Shown: positions 1 through 9,300 of the stretch, piece after piece
How positions within the stretch are numbered: position 1 is the first letter of the stretch
Layout of the letters: the number at the start of each line of letters is the position of its first letter
NCBI RefSeq assembly: GCF_030373445.1
Contig: NZ_JAUCYU010000001.1
Span: forward strand, 248,001-312,000
Direction: 5' to 3'
DNA: 64,000 nt
DNA from: Roseovarius sp.
GTDB taxonomy: Bacteria; Pseudomonadota; Alphaproteobacteria; Rhodobacterales; Rhodobacteraceae
Made by a program: the position numbers and the translations under genes
Notes under the pieces: model-generated
Seen by the model: the letters and a program-made list of their open reading frames with translations, nothing else
Told to the model about the DNA's origin: nothing
Databases searched by the model: none

Positions 1-1
1 C

Positions 2-649
2 CATCCTGACACCGCCATCGCCTGCGGCCGCCGGCGCGAGGATCACCCCGAGGCCTCGCTCTACAACCGGCTCTGCGATATCGAGTGGAACACGCCCCCC
101 GGCGACACAAGCGCCTGCGGCGGCGACATCCTCGCCCGGCTCTCCGCGCTCGATGCCGTGGGGCTTTACCGCGACGACCTGATCGCAGGCGAGGAACCCG
201 AGCTTTGCGTCCGCCTGCGCCAGCAGGGCTGGAAGATCCACCGCCTCGACGCCCCCATGACCCGGCACGACGCCCGCATGACACGGCTCGGCCAATGGTG
301 GACACGCACCCGCCGCGCCGGTCACGCCTTTGCCGAGGGGGCCCACCTCCACGGCGCCCCGCCCGAACGCCACTGGGTCGCCGAGACGCGCCGCGCGCTG
401 CTCTGGGGCGCCCTCCTGCCGCTCGCCATCCTGATTGCCGCGCTGGTCCACCCGGCGGCCCTGCTGCTGACGCTCATCTATCCGCTACAGGTCGCCCGCC
501 TCGCCGCCCGCCGCGGCCTGGCCTCGCGCGCCGCATGGGAATGGGCCGCCTTCACGGTGCTGGGCAAATTCGCCGAGGCCCAGGGCGCCCTGCAATTCCA
601 CGCCTCCCGCCTCCTGCGCCGCCGCGCCACGCTGATCGAGTACCGCTAG
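2..649 (+). CDS. Glycosyltransferase family 2, C-terminal part (cut by window edge)
   Basis: The reading frame is open from base 2 and ends in a stop at 647-649, so the N-terminal nucleotide-binding half lies outside the window. What remains has the late part of a GT2 fold: an acidic acceptor-side segment (GEEPELCVRLRQQGW), a basic stretch, then a hydrophobic pair of helices (ALLWGALLPLAILIAALV and following) and a basic tail. Family knowledge says such enzymes add a sugar from a nucleotide-sugar to a lipid-linked glycan at the inner membrane face. It sits next to other polysaccharide genes. The stop overlaps the stop of the convergent WecG-like gene by four bases (CTAG). The sugar and linkage cannot be read. 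Confidence 0.75.
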   Translation, partial: HPDTAIACGRRREDHPEASLYNRLCDIEWNTPPGDTSACGGDILARLSALDAVGLYRDDLIAGEEPELCVRLRQQGWKIHRLDAPMTRHDARMTRLGQWWTRTRRAGHAFAEGAHLHGAPPERHWVAETRRALLWGALLPLAILIAALVHPAALLLTLIYPLQVARLAARRGLASRAAWEWAAFTVLGKFAEAQGALQFHASRLLRRRATLIEYR

Positions 650-1437
650 TGCCCGCCGGTCGACATACGCAGGCGCAACGCCCCGATGGCCAGCCGCGGC
701 AATATCGCGATGCAGCGGGCATAGCGCGGCCCCAGCCGCCGGATATCGCCCAGCGCGCGCCAGACCCATTCCATCGCCAGCCGCCTGACCCAGACGGGCG
801 CCCGCTTCTGGCGGCCGGAAATGAAATCCAGCCCCGCCCCGATCGAGGCGAAGCCCACATGCGGCGCCAGCTCGCGTCCCCGGGCCGCGAAGCGCTCCTG
901 CTTGGGCGCCCCCAGCGCGAGGAAACACAGGCCCACGCCCTCCGCCTCCAGCCGCCCGAGGATATCGGACGCCGCCGCGCCGTCGGGGTCGAATCCCATC
1001 GGCGGGGCATGGCGCAGCACCACGCGAAGCCCCGGCATATCCGCCTCCAGCCGGTCGCCCGCTTCCTGCAATGTCGCCTCGTCGCTGCCCACCATCGCCA
1101 CCGGCACCCCGGCCTCCCCGGCCATCCGGCACAGCGGGCGGATCAGGTCGGACCCCGGCAACAGCTCCACCGGGCGCCCGGCCAATCGCGACAGCCACAC
1201 GATCGGGTTGCCATCGGCCACCACCATGTCCTGCCGCGCATAGGCTTGGGCAAAGGCCCGATCGCTCCGCATCTTCACGAGGTGGTCGAGGTTGATCGTC
1301 GCCAGCGCGAACCCTTCGCGCGCGGCAAACCGTGCCCCGACCGCCTCCGCCAAATCGGCGAAGTCGCGCAGGTTCACCCGAACAACCTGATCCCGAACCG
1401 TAAACTGCAAGAAAGGATGACCCCGCTTTCGCCACAT
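646..1437 (-). CDS. WecG/TagA/CpsF family glycosyltransferase (GT26)
   Basis: About 263 residues, the usual size for GT26. Family hallmarks are visible: an early segment ATINLDHL, the conserved ADGNPIVWLSRL block where the family usually has ADGxxVV, GSDLIRPL, and a late GAPKQERF motif followed by GAGLDFISG. These enzymes transfer N-acetylmannosaminuronate, N-acetylmannosamine or glucose to a lipid-linked acceptor on the cytoplasmic membrane. The frame stays open upstream to a GTG at 1461, but that would leave almost no room before the divergent membrane-protein gene, so the ATG at 1437 with an AGG six bases upstream is preferred. It fits the surrounding polysaccharide locus. Confidence 0.85.
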   Translation of the reverse strand: MWRKRGHPFLQFTVRDQVVRVNLRDFADLAEAVGARFAAREGFALATINLDHLVKMRSDRAFAQAYARQDMVVADGNPIVWLSRLAGRPVELLPGSDLIRPLCRMAGEAGVPVAMVGSDEATLQEAGDRLEADMPGLRVVLRHAPPMGFDPDGAAASDILGRLEAEGVGLCFLALGAPKQERFAARGRELAPHVGFASIGAGLDFISGRQKRAPVWVRRLAMEWVWRALGDIRRLGPRYARCIAILPRLAIGALRLRMSTGGH

Positions 1438-1523
1438 CTGACACCTGACCGGCCTGTCCACCTATACCGGGAATGCCGGTCCGGGCCACCGTCAAAAGCG
1501 CGCCTGCGGGCAATCCTCGCCTG

Positions 1524-2960
1524 ATGCCCAACGCATTCGCATATCTCATGCTGATGATCTGGCCCGTCGCCTGCGTGGTGATGTTCCGCCGGATGGGCAT
1601 CGAACGGGCGATCATCTGGGCGATCCTCGGCGGCTACCTCCTGCTGCCGCCCCGCGCGGTGTTCGACCTGCCGCTGGTGCCCGATTTCAACAAGACCTCG
1701 ATTCCCAATCTCTGCGCGCTGGCCTGCTGCCTGTGGGTGGCCAAGCGCCGCGTGCCGATCTGGCCGGAAAGCCGGGTGATGAAGGTGCTGCTGTTCCTGT
1801 TCCTCGCCGGCACCATCCCCACAGTTCTCACCAATACCGACCCCATCCTGTTCTACTCGGTCTTCGATGCCGAACCGGTCTCCTTCGTCACCGGCGGCCT
1901 GCCGGGGCTGCGCATCATCGACGTTCTCTCTGTCGGCTCGCAACAGGCGATCACGCTCATTCCCTTCGTGCTGGGCCGCGCCTTCCTGTCCTCGCAGACG
2001 GGCCAGCGCGAGCTGCTTCTGGCGCTGCTGGTGGGCGGGCTGGTCTATTCCCTGCCGGCGCTGCTGGAAATCCGGCTCAGCCCGCAGATCAACATCTGGG
2101 TCTACGGCTTCTTTCAGCACGATTTCGGCCAGATGATGCGGCAGGGCGGCTTCCGGCCCATCGTCTTCCTGCCGCACGGGCTGTGGATGGCCTTCTTCTT
2201 CATGACCTCGGCCGCCGCCGCCGCGGTGCTCTTCCGCATGGCCGACCGCAAAAGCCGTCCGCGCCTGCTGGCGGCCACGGGCTATCTCTTCTGCGTGCTG
2301 ATTCTCTGCAAGAGCCTCGGGCCGCTGGCCTACGGGATCGCCGTGGTGCCCGCCATCCTGCTCGCCGCGCCCAAGGTGCAGATCCGCATCGCGGTGGTCT
2401 TCGCCGGCATCGCGGTGCTCTACCCGGTGCTGCGCGACTATGGCCTCGTGCCGCTCGACCGCATCCTCGGCTGGGCCGAGGCGATCCACCCCGACCGCGC
2501 CCAGTCGCTCGGCTTCCGCTTCCAGAACGAGGAGCTGCTGCTGGAACGCGCGCACGAGAAATGGATGTTCGGCTGGGGCGGCTGGGGCCGCAACCTCGTG
2601 CACGACCTGACGACGGGCGAGATCATCTCGATCCCCGACGGCGAATGGATCATCGTCTTCGGCACTTTCGGCTGGCTCGGCTATCTCAGCAAGATGGGCC
2701 TTCTCGCGGTGCCGCTCTTCCTGCTCCTGCGCCACGCCCGGCACGACCGGCCGACCCGCACCGTGGCGGCGCTGGCCCTGATCCTCGCCATCACCCTGAT
2801 CGACATGCTGGTGAACGCTATCCTCACCCCCTACACCTGGCTCATCGCCGGCGCGGTGCTCGGATACACCGAATCCGCCCGCCGGCAGGAGGCCAAGGAC
2901 GACAGCCACCTGCGCCCAAAGGCGGGCCGGCCCGGCCTGGCGAAGCCGTTGATCGGGTGA
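1524..2960 (+). CDS. O-antigen ligase/polymerase-like polytopic membrane protein
   Basis: About 478 residues with many hydrophobic segments spread over the whole length, starting with AYLMLMIWPVACVVMF and ending with a helix near ITLIDMLVNAILTPYTWL. A large hydrophilic loop in the C-terminal half contains a WGGWGRN segment, as expected for the periplasmic loop of Wzy/WaaL-like proteins, which polymerise or ligate undecaprenyl-linked glycans. The ATG at 1473 is also in frame, but 1524 leads directly into the first membrane helix. It is transcribed away from the WecG-like gene and towards the PKS operon. Family level is fairly safe; polymerase versus ligase cannot be decided. Confidence 0.75.
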   Translation: MPNAFAYLMLMIWPVACVVMFRRMGIERAIIWAILGGYLLLPPRAVFDLPLVPDFNKTSIPNLCALACCLWVAKRRVPIWPESRVMKVLLFLFLAGTIPTVLTNTDPILFYSVFDAEPVSFVTGGLPGLRIIDVLSVGSQQAITLIPFVLGRAFLSSQTGQRELLLALLVGGLVYSLPALLEIRLSPQINIWVYGFFQHDFGQMMRQGGFRPIVFLPHGLWMAFFFMTSAAAAAVLFRMADRKSRPRLLAATGYLFCVLILCKSLGPLAYGIAVVPAILLAAPKVQIRIAVVFAGIAVLYPVLRDYGLVPLDRILGWAEAIHPDRAQSLGFRFQNEELLLERAHEKWMFGWGGWGRNLVHDLTTGEIISIPDGEWIIVFGTFGWLGYLSKMGLLAVPLFLLLRHARHDRPTRTVAALALILAITLIDMLVNAILTPYTWLIAGAVLGYTESARRQEAKDDSHLRPKAGRPGLAKPLIG

Positions 2961-2991
2961 GGGGGTTGGGGTGGTAGGCACCGCGCCCCAC

Positions 2992-3031
2992 ACCGACGTA
3001 ATACCGACAGAATACCGACGTTATACCGACG
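2992..3031 (+). repeat. Four-unit ACCGAC direct-repeat array, 11-bp period (copy 1)
   Basis: The hexamer ACCGAC occurs at 2992, 3003, 3014 and 3025, exactly 11 bases apart, mostly within the larger unit ATACCGACG. The last two units plus flanks are identical over 22 bases with a second array at 44645. The spacing is close to one helical turn, so all copies lie on one DNA face. This suits tandem protein binding but could also be a dispersed intergenic repeat. It is too short for CRISPR. Confidence 0.8.
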
Positions 3032-3171
3032 TAGGATTTTCCGCCGAAAACCGCCCGCCCGGCGCGCGGTGGAAAGAATCGCCCCGCCCACCGGTCGGGC
3101 TCGCAGAATCGATTGTTGTGGTATAGAAAACAATTTGGAACCGAATAGGAAATTGTCGCATCCGGATTGAT

Positions 3172-3193
3172 GTTCAGCCTCTGGTTGCTGAAC
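3172..3193 (+). promoter_or_regulatory. Hairpin with T-rich tail in the PKS leader
   Basis: GTTCAGC at 3172-3178 pairs perfectly with GCTGAAC at 3187-3193 around an 8-base loop, followed by CTGAACTTTTTAATAAA-type sequence. On the + strand this resembles a weak intrinsic terminator 120 bases ahead of the PKS start. It could be an attenuator, or the end of the upstream transcript if the PKS promoter is to its right. The role is inferred from shape only. Confidence 0.4.
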
Positions 3194-3316
3194 TTTTTAA
3201 TAAATCTTTTCAGATGTTTGGCGAAAAATGCGACATCATCATGAACATGAACGTGGGCGTGTGGCCGCGTTCGATGCAAAACCATTGCGGGGGCCGGAGT
3301 CACGACTTCGCGCAGG

Positions 3317-6300
3317 ATGAGTATGATTGGTAAACGAGTGAATGCGAGTGGTAACGGAGACATAGCAATCGTCGGCATGGCACTGAAGGTGCCGGGCGCG
3401 CTAAATATCTCTGATTACTGGAAAAACCTGGTTTCCGGCACCGAGAGTATCGACTGGCTGGACCCGGAGTCCCTCAAGGCCGCCGGCGAACGCCCCGACC
3501 GCATCGCCGACCCCAACTACGTCCCCGCCACCGCCCGCCTCGACGACTACGACCAGTTCGACGCCGAGTTCTTCGGCTTCGGTCCCAAGGACGCCGCCAT
3601 CCTCGACCCGCAGCACCGCAAGTTCCTCGAGGTGGCGTGGGAGGCGATGGAGCAATCGGGCCACTTCCCGGGCAGTAAAACAAGGGATATCGGCGTCTTC
3701 GCGGGCTGCGGCATGGGCAGCTATTTCTACTTCAACATCTGCTCGAACCCCGACCTCGTCGACGACGTGGGCATGTTCCTCCTGCGCCATACCGGCAACG
3801 ACAAGGACTTCATGACCACCCGCGTCAGCCACGTCTTCGACCTCAAGGGGCCCAGCGTCAACATCCAGACCGCCTGCTCCACCTCGCTGGTCGCCGTCCA
3901 CTACGCCTGCGAGGCCCTGCGCTCGGGCCAATGCGACATGGCGCTCGCCGGCGGCTCGACCATCGAGCTGCCCCAGGGCCGCGGTTACCTCTTCAGGGAA
4001 AACGAAATTCTCTCCCCCGACGGCCACTGCCACGCCTTCGACCACCGCGCCAAGGGCACCGTATTCGGCAGCGGCGCGGGCGTCGTGGCACTGCGCCGAC
4101 TGGAGGATGCCATCGCCGATGGCGACCACATCTGGGCCGTGGTGAAGGGCTCCGCCATCAACAACGACGGCGCCGCCAAGGCCGGGTACCTCGCCCCCAG
4201 CGTCGACGGGCAGGCCGCCGCCGTCGCCCGCGCCATCGACACCGCCGGCGTCACCGCCGATTCCATCGGTTACGTCGAATGCCACGGCACCGGCACCTAT
4301 CTCGGCGACCCGATCGAGGTGGCCGCGCTGACCGAGGCCTACCGGAAAACCACTGACAAATCAGGCTTCTGCCGCATCGGATCGGTGAAAACCAATATCG
4401 GCCATCTCGACACCGCGGCTGGTGTCGCCAGCCTCATCAAGACCAGCCTCGCGCTGCATCACAAGGCGATGCCGCCCAGCCTGAGCTTCGAGAAACCGAA
4501 CCCGACCATCGATTTCGAAACCAGCCCCTTCCGCGTCAACGACCGGCTGACGCAATGGCCCGAAGGCCCCACCCCCCGCCGCGCCGGGGTCAACTCGCTG
4601 GGCGTCGGCGGCACCAACGCCCACGCCATTCTCGAGGAAGCGCCCGAACGCGCCGCCTCGGAAGAAGGCGACTGGCCCTTCCACGTGCTGTGCGTCTCGG
4701 GCAAGGGCAAGGCCGCGCTCGACGCCAACACGCAAGCCCTCGCCGCCCACCTTCGCGCCCATCCCGAACAGCCGCTGGAGGACGTGGCGCACACCCTGAA
4801 AACCGGCCGCCACGCCTTCGACGACCGCCGCGTCGTCGTCGCCGAAACCCACGAGGAAGCGGCCGCTCTTCTGGAAGAGGGCAACCCCCACCGCGTCTTC
4901 ACCCACAAGAAGCTGGGCGAGACACCCGACACCGTCTTCATGTTCCCCGGCGGCGGCGCGCAATATGCCGGAATGGCCCGCGACCTCTACGAGACCGAGC
5001 CGGAATTCGCCGAGTGGATGGATCGCGGCCTCGACCACCTCGCGGCCAAGCTCGACTACGATATCCGCGCCATCTGGCTCCCCGAGCCGGGCGACATGGA
5101 CACCGCGAACGAGACCCTCAAGAAACCTTCGGTCCAGCTCCCGCTGATCATGATCATCGAATTCGCTCTGGCGAAACTCTGGATCTCCTGGGGCATCAAG
5201 CCCGCGGCCCTGATCGGGCACTCCATGGGCGAGAACACCGCCGCCGCCCTGTCCGGCGTCATGAGCTTCGAGAACTGCATCGACCTCGTCCTCCTGCGCG
5301 GCCGCCTCTTCGACACCGTCGCCCCCGGAGGGATGCTCAGCGTCTCGCTGCCCGCAAGCGAGGTGCAGGAGATCATTGGCGACGCCCTCGACATCGCCAG
5401 CATCAACGCCCCCGACCTCTGCGCCGTGACCGGCCCGCAGGACCGGCTCGACCGGCTTCAGGCCGAGCTTGAAGCGAAAGACATCGACTGCCAGCGCATC
5501 AACATCGACATTGCGGCCCATTCCCGCATGCTCGACCCGATCCTGCCCGAGTTCCGCGCCTTCCTGCAGACGCTCGACCTGCAGGCGCCCGAGATCCCCT
5601 TCATCTCCAACCGCACCGGCGACTGGATCACCGAGGACGAGGCCACCGACCCCGACTACTGGGTTGGCCAGCTCCGCAACTGCGTCCACTTCGCCGACGG
5701 CATCACCACGCTCGCCGCCAAGCGCGACCGCGTGTTCTTCGAGGTCGGCCCCGGCCGCGCGCTCAGCTCGCTGTCGCAGATGTGCGACGCCGTGCAACCC
5801 GGCCAGGTGCTGTCCGCCCTGCGCCATCCCGACGACGCCATCGCCGACGACAAGTTCCTGCTCGGCGTGATCGGCCGCTTCTGGGCCACCGGTATCGAGG
5901 CCGATTGGAGCCAGATCTGGGGCGAGGCACGGCGCAACCACGTGATCCTGCCGACCTACGCCTTCCAGACCAGCCGCTATTTCATCGAACCCGGCAAGGC
6001 CCGGCTGGCCGATGCCGCGCCCGACCTGACCCGCAGCGAAGACATTGCGCAGTGGGGCTTCCGCCCCGTCTGGCAGCCCCGCTATGCCGACTGTGACGCC
6101 GAGACCCTGACCAATTGCGGCGCCGAAAACCCGCAAACATGGCTCGTCTTCGCCGATGACACGGGCCTCGCCGACAGCGCCGCCGCCCGGCTGGCCGCCG
6201 CCGGCCACACCGTCACCACGGTCCGCCCCGGCGACAGCTTCGCCCGCCTCGCCGACGACAGCTACCGCCTCGCCCCCGACCAGGGGCCCGACGGGTACGC

Positions 6301-9300
6301 CCAGCTTTTCCGCGCGCTCGCCGCCGAGGGCCGCCTGCCCGACCGCGTCGTCCATGCCTGGCTGGCCACCGAGAAGGAGAGCTTCCGCCCCGGCAGCAAC
6401 TTCTTCACCCGCAACATGGAGCACGGCTTTCACAGCCTGATGCACCTCGCCCAGGCCATCGAAAGCGTTGACCGCCCGGATGAAATGCACCTCACCGTGC
6501 TCACCAGCGGCGCGGCACAGGTTCAGGACGAGCCGCTGCCCTACCCCGAGAAAGCCACCATCGCCGGGCCGGCAGGCGTGATCCCGAAGGAGCTTCCGGG
6601 CGTCACCGTGGCCACGCTCGACATCGCCCTGCCCGCGCCGGTCCCCTCGCGCCGCCGCAAGCCCGCGCCGGTCGCGTTCCCCACCGAGCAACTTCTCGAG
6701 GACCTCCTCGCCGAGCCCGCCAACAGCGTCGCCGCCATCCGCGATGGCCGCCGGTTCGAACAGGCGTGGAAAGCCGCGGACCTGCCCGCCACGCACGAGG
6801 ACACCGCCTTCCGCGACGGCGGCACCTACCTGATCACCGGCGGCATGGGCGGCATCGGCCTGACCGTCGCCCGCGACCTCGCCCAAACCCACGGCGCCAA
6901 TATCGTGCTGCTGAGCCGCAGCGCCCTGCCCCCGCGCCACCAGTGGCAGACGCTGATCGACACGATGCCCGCCAGCAACCCCGCCGTCGCCCGCATCACC
7001 GCGATCCGCGAGATCGAGGCGCTTGGCGGCGCCGTGCGGGTCGAGGTGGCCGATGTCTGCGATATCGAGCAGATGCGCGAGGCCGTGATGCGCACCAAAG
7101 CCGATTTCGGCGCGATCAACGGCGTCATCCACGCCGCCGGCCTGATCGACGACGCCCCGCTTCTGGGCAAGACCACCTTCGATGTCGAGCGCGTTCTGGC
7201 CCCGAAACTCCACGGCCTCCGCGTCCTCGACAGCCTGTTCGAGACAGACGAGCTCGACCTCATGGTCCTCTTCTCCTCGACCAGCACGATCACCAAACCG
7301 GAAGGCCAGATCGACTATATCGCCGCCAACGAGTTCCTGAACGCCTTCGCCAAGTCGCGACAGCGCGGCAAGACCCGCGTGCTCGCAGTCGACTGGGGCG
7401 TCTGGAACACCGTCGGCATGGCCGCCACCGCCGTGGCCGAGCGCAACGCCGAAGGCGCGGCACCCGAGTGGCAGCCCGCCCCCCAGCCGCTCCTGGCCGA
7501 AACCGCCCAGCACTCGGGCGACCGCCGCGCCCGCCTGACGCTCGACGCCAAGGCCGACTGGATCGTGAACGAACACCGCATGTCCACCGGCGCGGCCGTC
7601 CTGCCCGGCACCGGCTTCGTGGAACTGGCGATGGAATCCTACCTCGCCTCGGGCGGCGCCCTGCCGGTCGAACTGCGCGACCTCGTCTTCCTGCGCCCGC
7701 TCGACGTGCCCGACGCCGCGCCGCGCGGCGTGGAAACCTGCCTCACGCCCTCGGGCGCCGACATGTCCTTCGAAACCCGCAGCGCTTGCATCGCCGATGG
7801 CCGCGACGGCATGGTCCTGAACGCGCAAGGCACCATGGGCGCCATCAACGAGGTGCCCGCACGGATCGACCTTGTCGCCCTCTCGGCCCGCTGCACCAAC
7901 GTCATGGCGCATCACGGCCCCGATGGCTTCGTCTCCCCGCAGGAGGCGCACCTGAATTTCGGCCCCCGCTGGCGCGTGGTGCAGGATGCCAAGACAGGCT
8001 CCGGCGAAGGGCTGGCCCGGCTGGTGCTGCCGCAAGCCGCCCGGGGCGACCTCGATCAGGGCTACACCCTTCACCCGGCCATGCTCGACCTCGCCACCGG
8101 CTGGGCCATCGAGCTGATCGACGGCTACGCCGGCAACCGCCTCTGGGTGCCCGTCTCCTACGGGTCGATCCGGGTCTTCCGCCCGATGCCGGCCGAGGTG
8201 TTCAGCTGGGTGCAGGTCAGCACCGAAAGCGACTGGGACACCGGCATGGCCGGGTTCGACGTGGTGATCTGCGACGCGCAAGGCGAGGTCATCGCCGAGA
8301 TCACCGACTTCCAGATGCAGCGCCTCACCGGCGAGGCGACGCTCGGCGGCAACACCGTCACCGCCAAGGACGACGTCCGATTCCCCGAGGACCGCGCCGC
8401 GCGAGAGCTGTCGCCCTCCGAGGCGCAGATGCAGCGCATGGTGGCCCTCGGTATCCGCCCCGAGGAGGGCGCCGAGGCCCTGCGCCGCGCGCTCTCCCGC
8501 CCCGGGGCCCAGATCGCCATCTCGCCGGTCGACCTGACCACGCTGGTGCAACTGGCCGAGGCCCGCGACGAGGCGAAGGAAAAGCAATCCTTCGACCGGC
8601 CGGAACTGACCTCCGACTACGCGGCCCCCGAAACGGCCACCCAGATCAAGCTGGCGGAGACATGGGAACACCTGCTCGGCGTCAAGCAGATCGGGGTGGA
8701 TGACAGCTTCTTCGACCTCGGCGGCCACTCGCTCCTCGCCGTCCGCCTCTTCGCGGCGGTCAAGCGCGACTTCGGCGTGCAGTTCCCCATCTCCGTGCTG
8801 TTCGAGGCGCCCACCATCGCCGGCCTCGCCGCCATGCTCGACGCGCGCACCGGCGGCACCACGGACACCGGCACAGCACCCGAGGCGGCAGCCCCCACCT
8901 CCTTCCGCTACGCGGTGCCCCTCAACGGCACGAAATCGTCGCGCATGCCCTTCTTCATCGTCGCCGGCATGTTCGGCAACGTCCTGAACCTCCGCCACCT
9001 TGCCCTGAGCATGGAAGACCGCCCGGTCTACGGCCTTCAGGCCCGCGGCCTGATCGGCGACGAGGCCCCGCATGACACGATCGAGGAGGCCGCCGCCGAC
9101 TACATCGCCGAGATGCGCGCCATCCAGCCCGAGGGGCCTTACATGATCGGCGGCTTCTCGGGCGGCGGCATCACCGCCTACGAGATCGCCCGCCAGCTCG
9201 ACACGGCCGGTCAGGACGTGGCGATGGTCGTGATGCTGGACACGCCCCTGCCGGTGCGCCCATCCCTCAAACCGGCCGACAAGGCGCTGATGAAGCTGCA

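Larger units (their letters stand above)
2961..3316. promoter_or_regulatory. 356-bp leader region upstream of the PKS operon
   Basis: No gene is seen here. The left part holds a four-unit ACCGAC array. The right part (about 3110-3240) is clearly richer in A+T than the surroundings and contains two inverted repeats: CAATTT/AAATTG at 3131-3136 and 3150-3155, and GTTCAGC/GCTGAAC at 3172-3178 and 3187-3193, the latter followed by a T-rich run. This is the only sizeable non-coding gap before the seven-gene operon, so its promoter must lie here or further upstream. No convincing -35/-10 pair was found. Confidence 0.5.

Noticed and set aside
646..649. Overlapping stop codons (CTAG) of GT2 and WecG-like genes as a regulatory signal
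   Set aside because: A four-base overlap of convergent stops is common in compact genomes and needs no special explanation.
1473..1523. Extended N-terminus of the O-antigen-ligase-like protein from ATG 1473
   Set aside because: The extra 17 residues are polar and atypical, and the start would lie almost back-to-back with the divergent WecG-like gene; ATG 1524 leads directly into the first helix.
2992..3031. ACCGAC array as a CRISPR
   Set aside because: Units and spacers are far too short (11-base period), spacers are not variable in the right way, and no cas genes are present.
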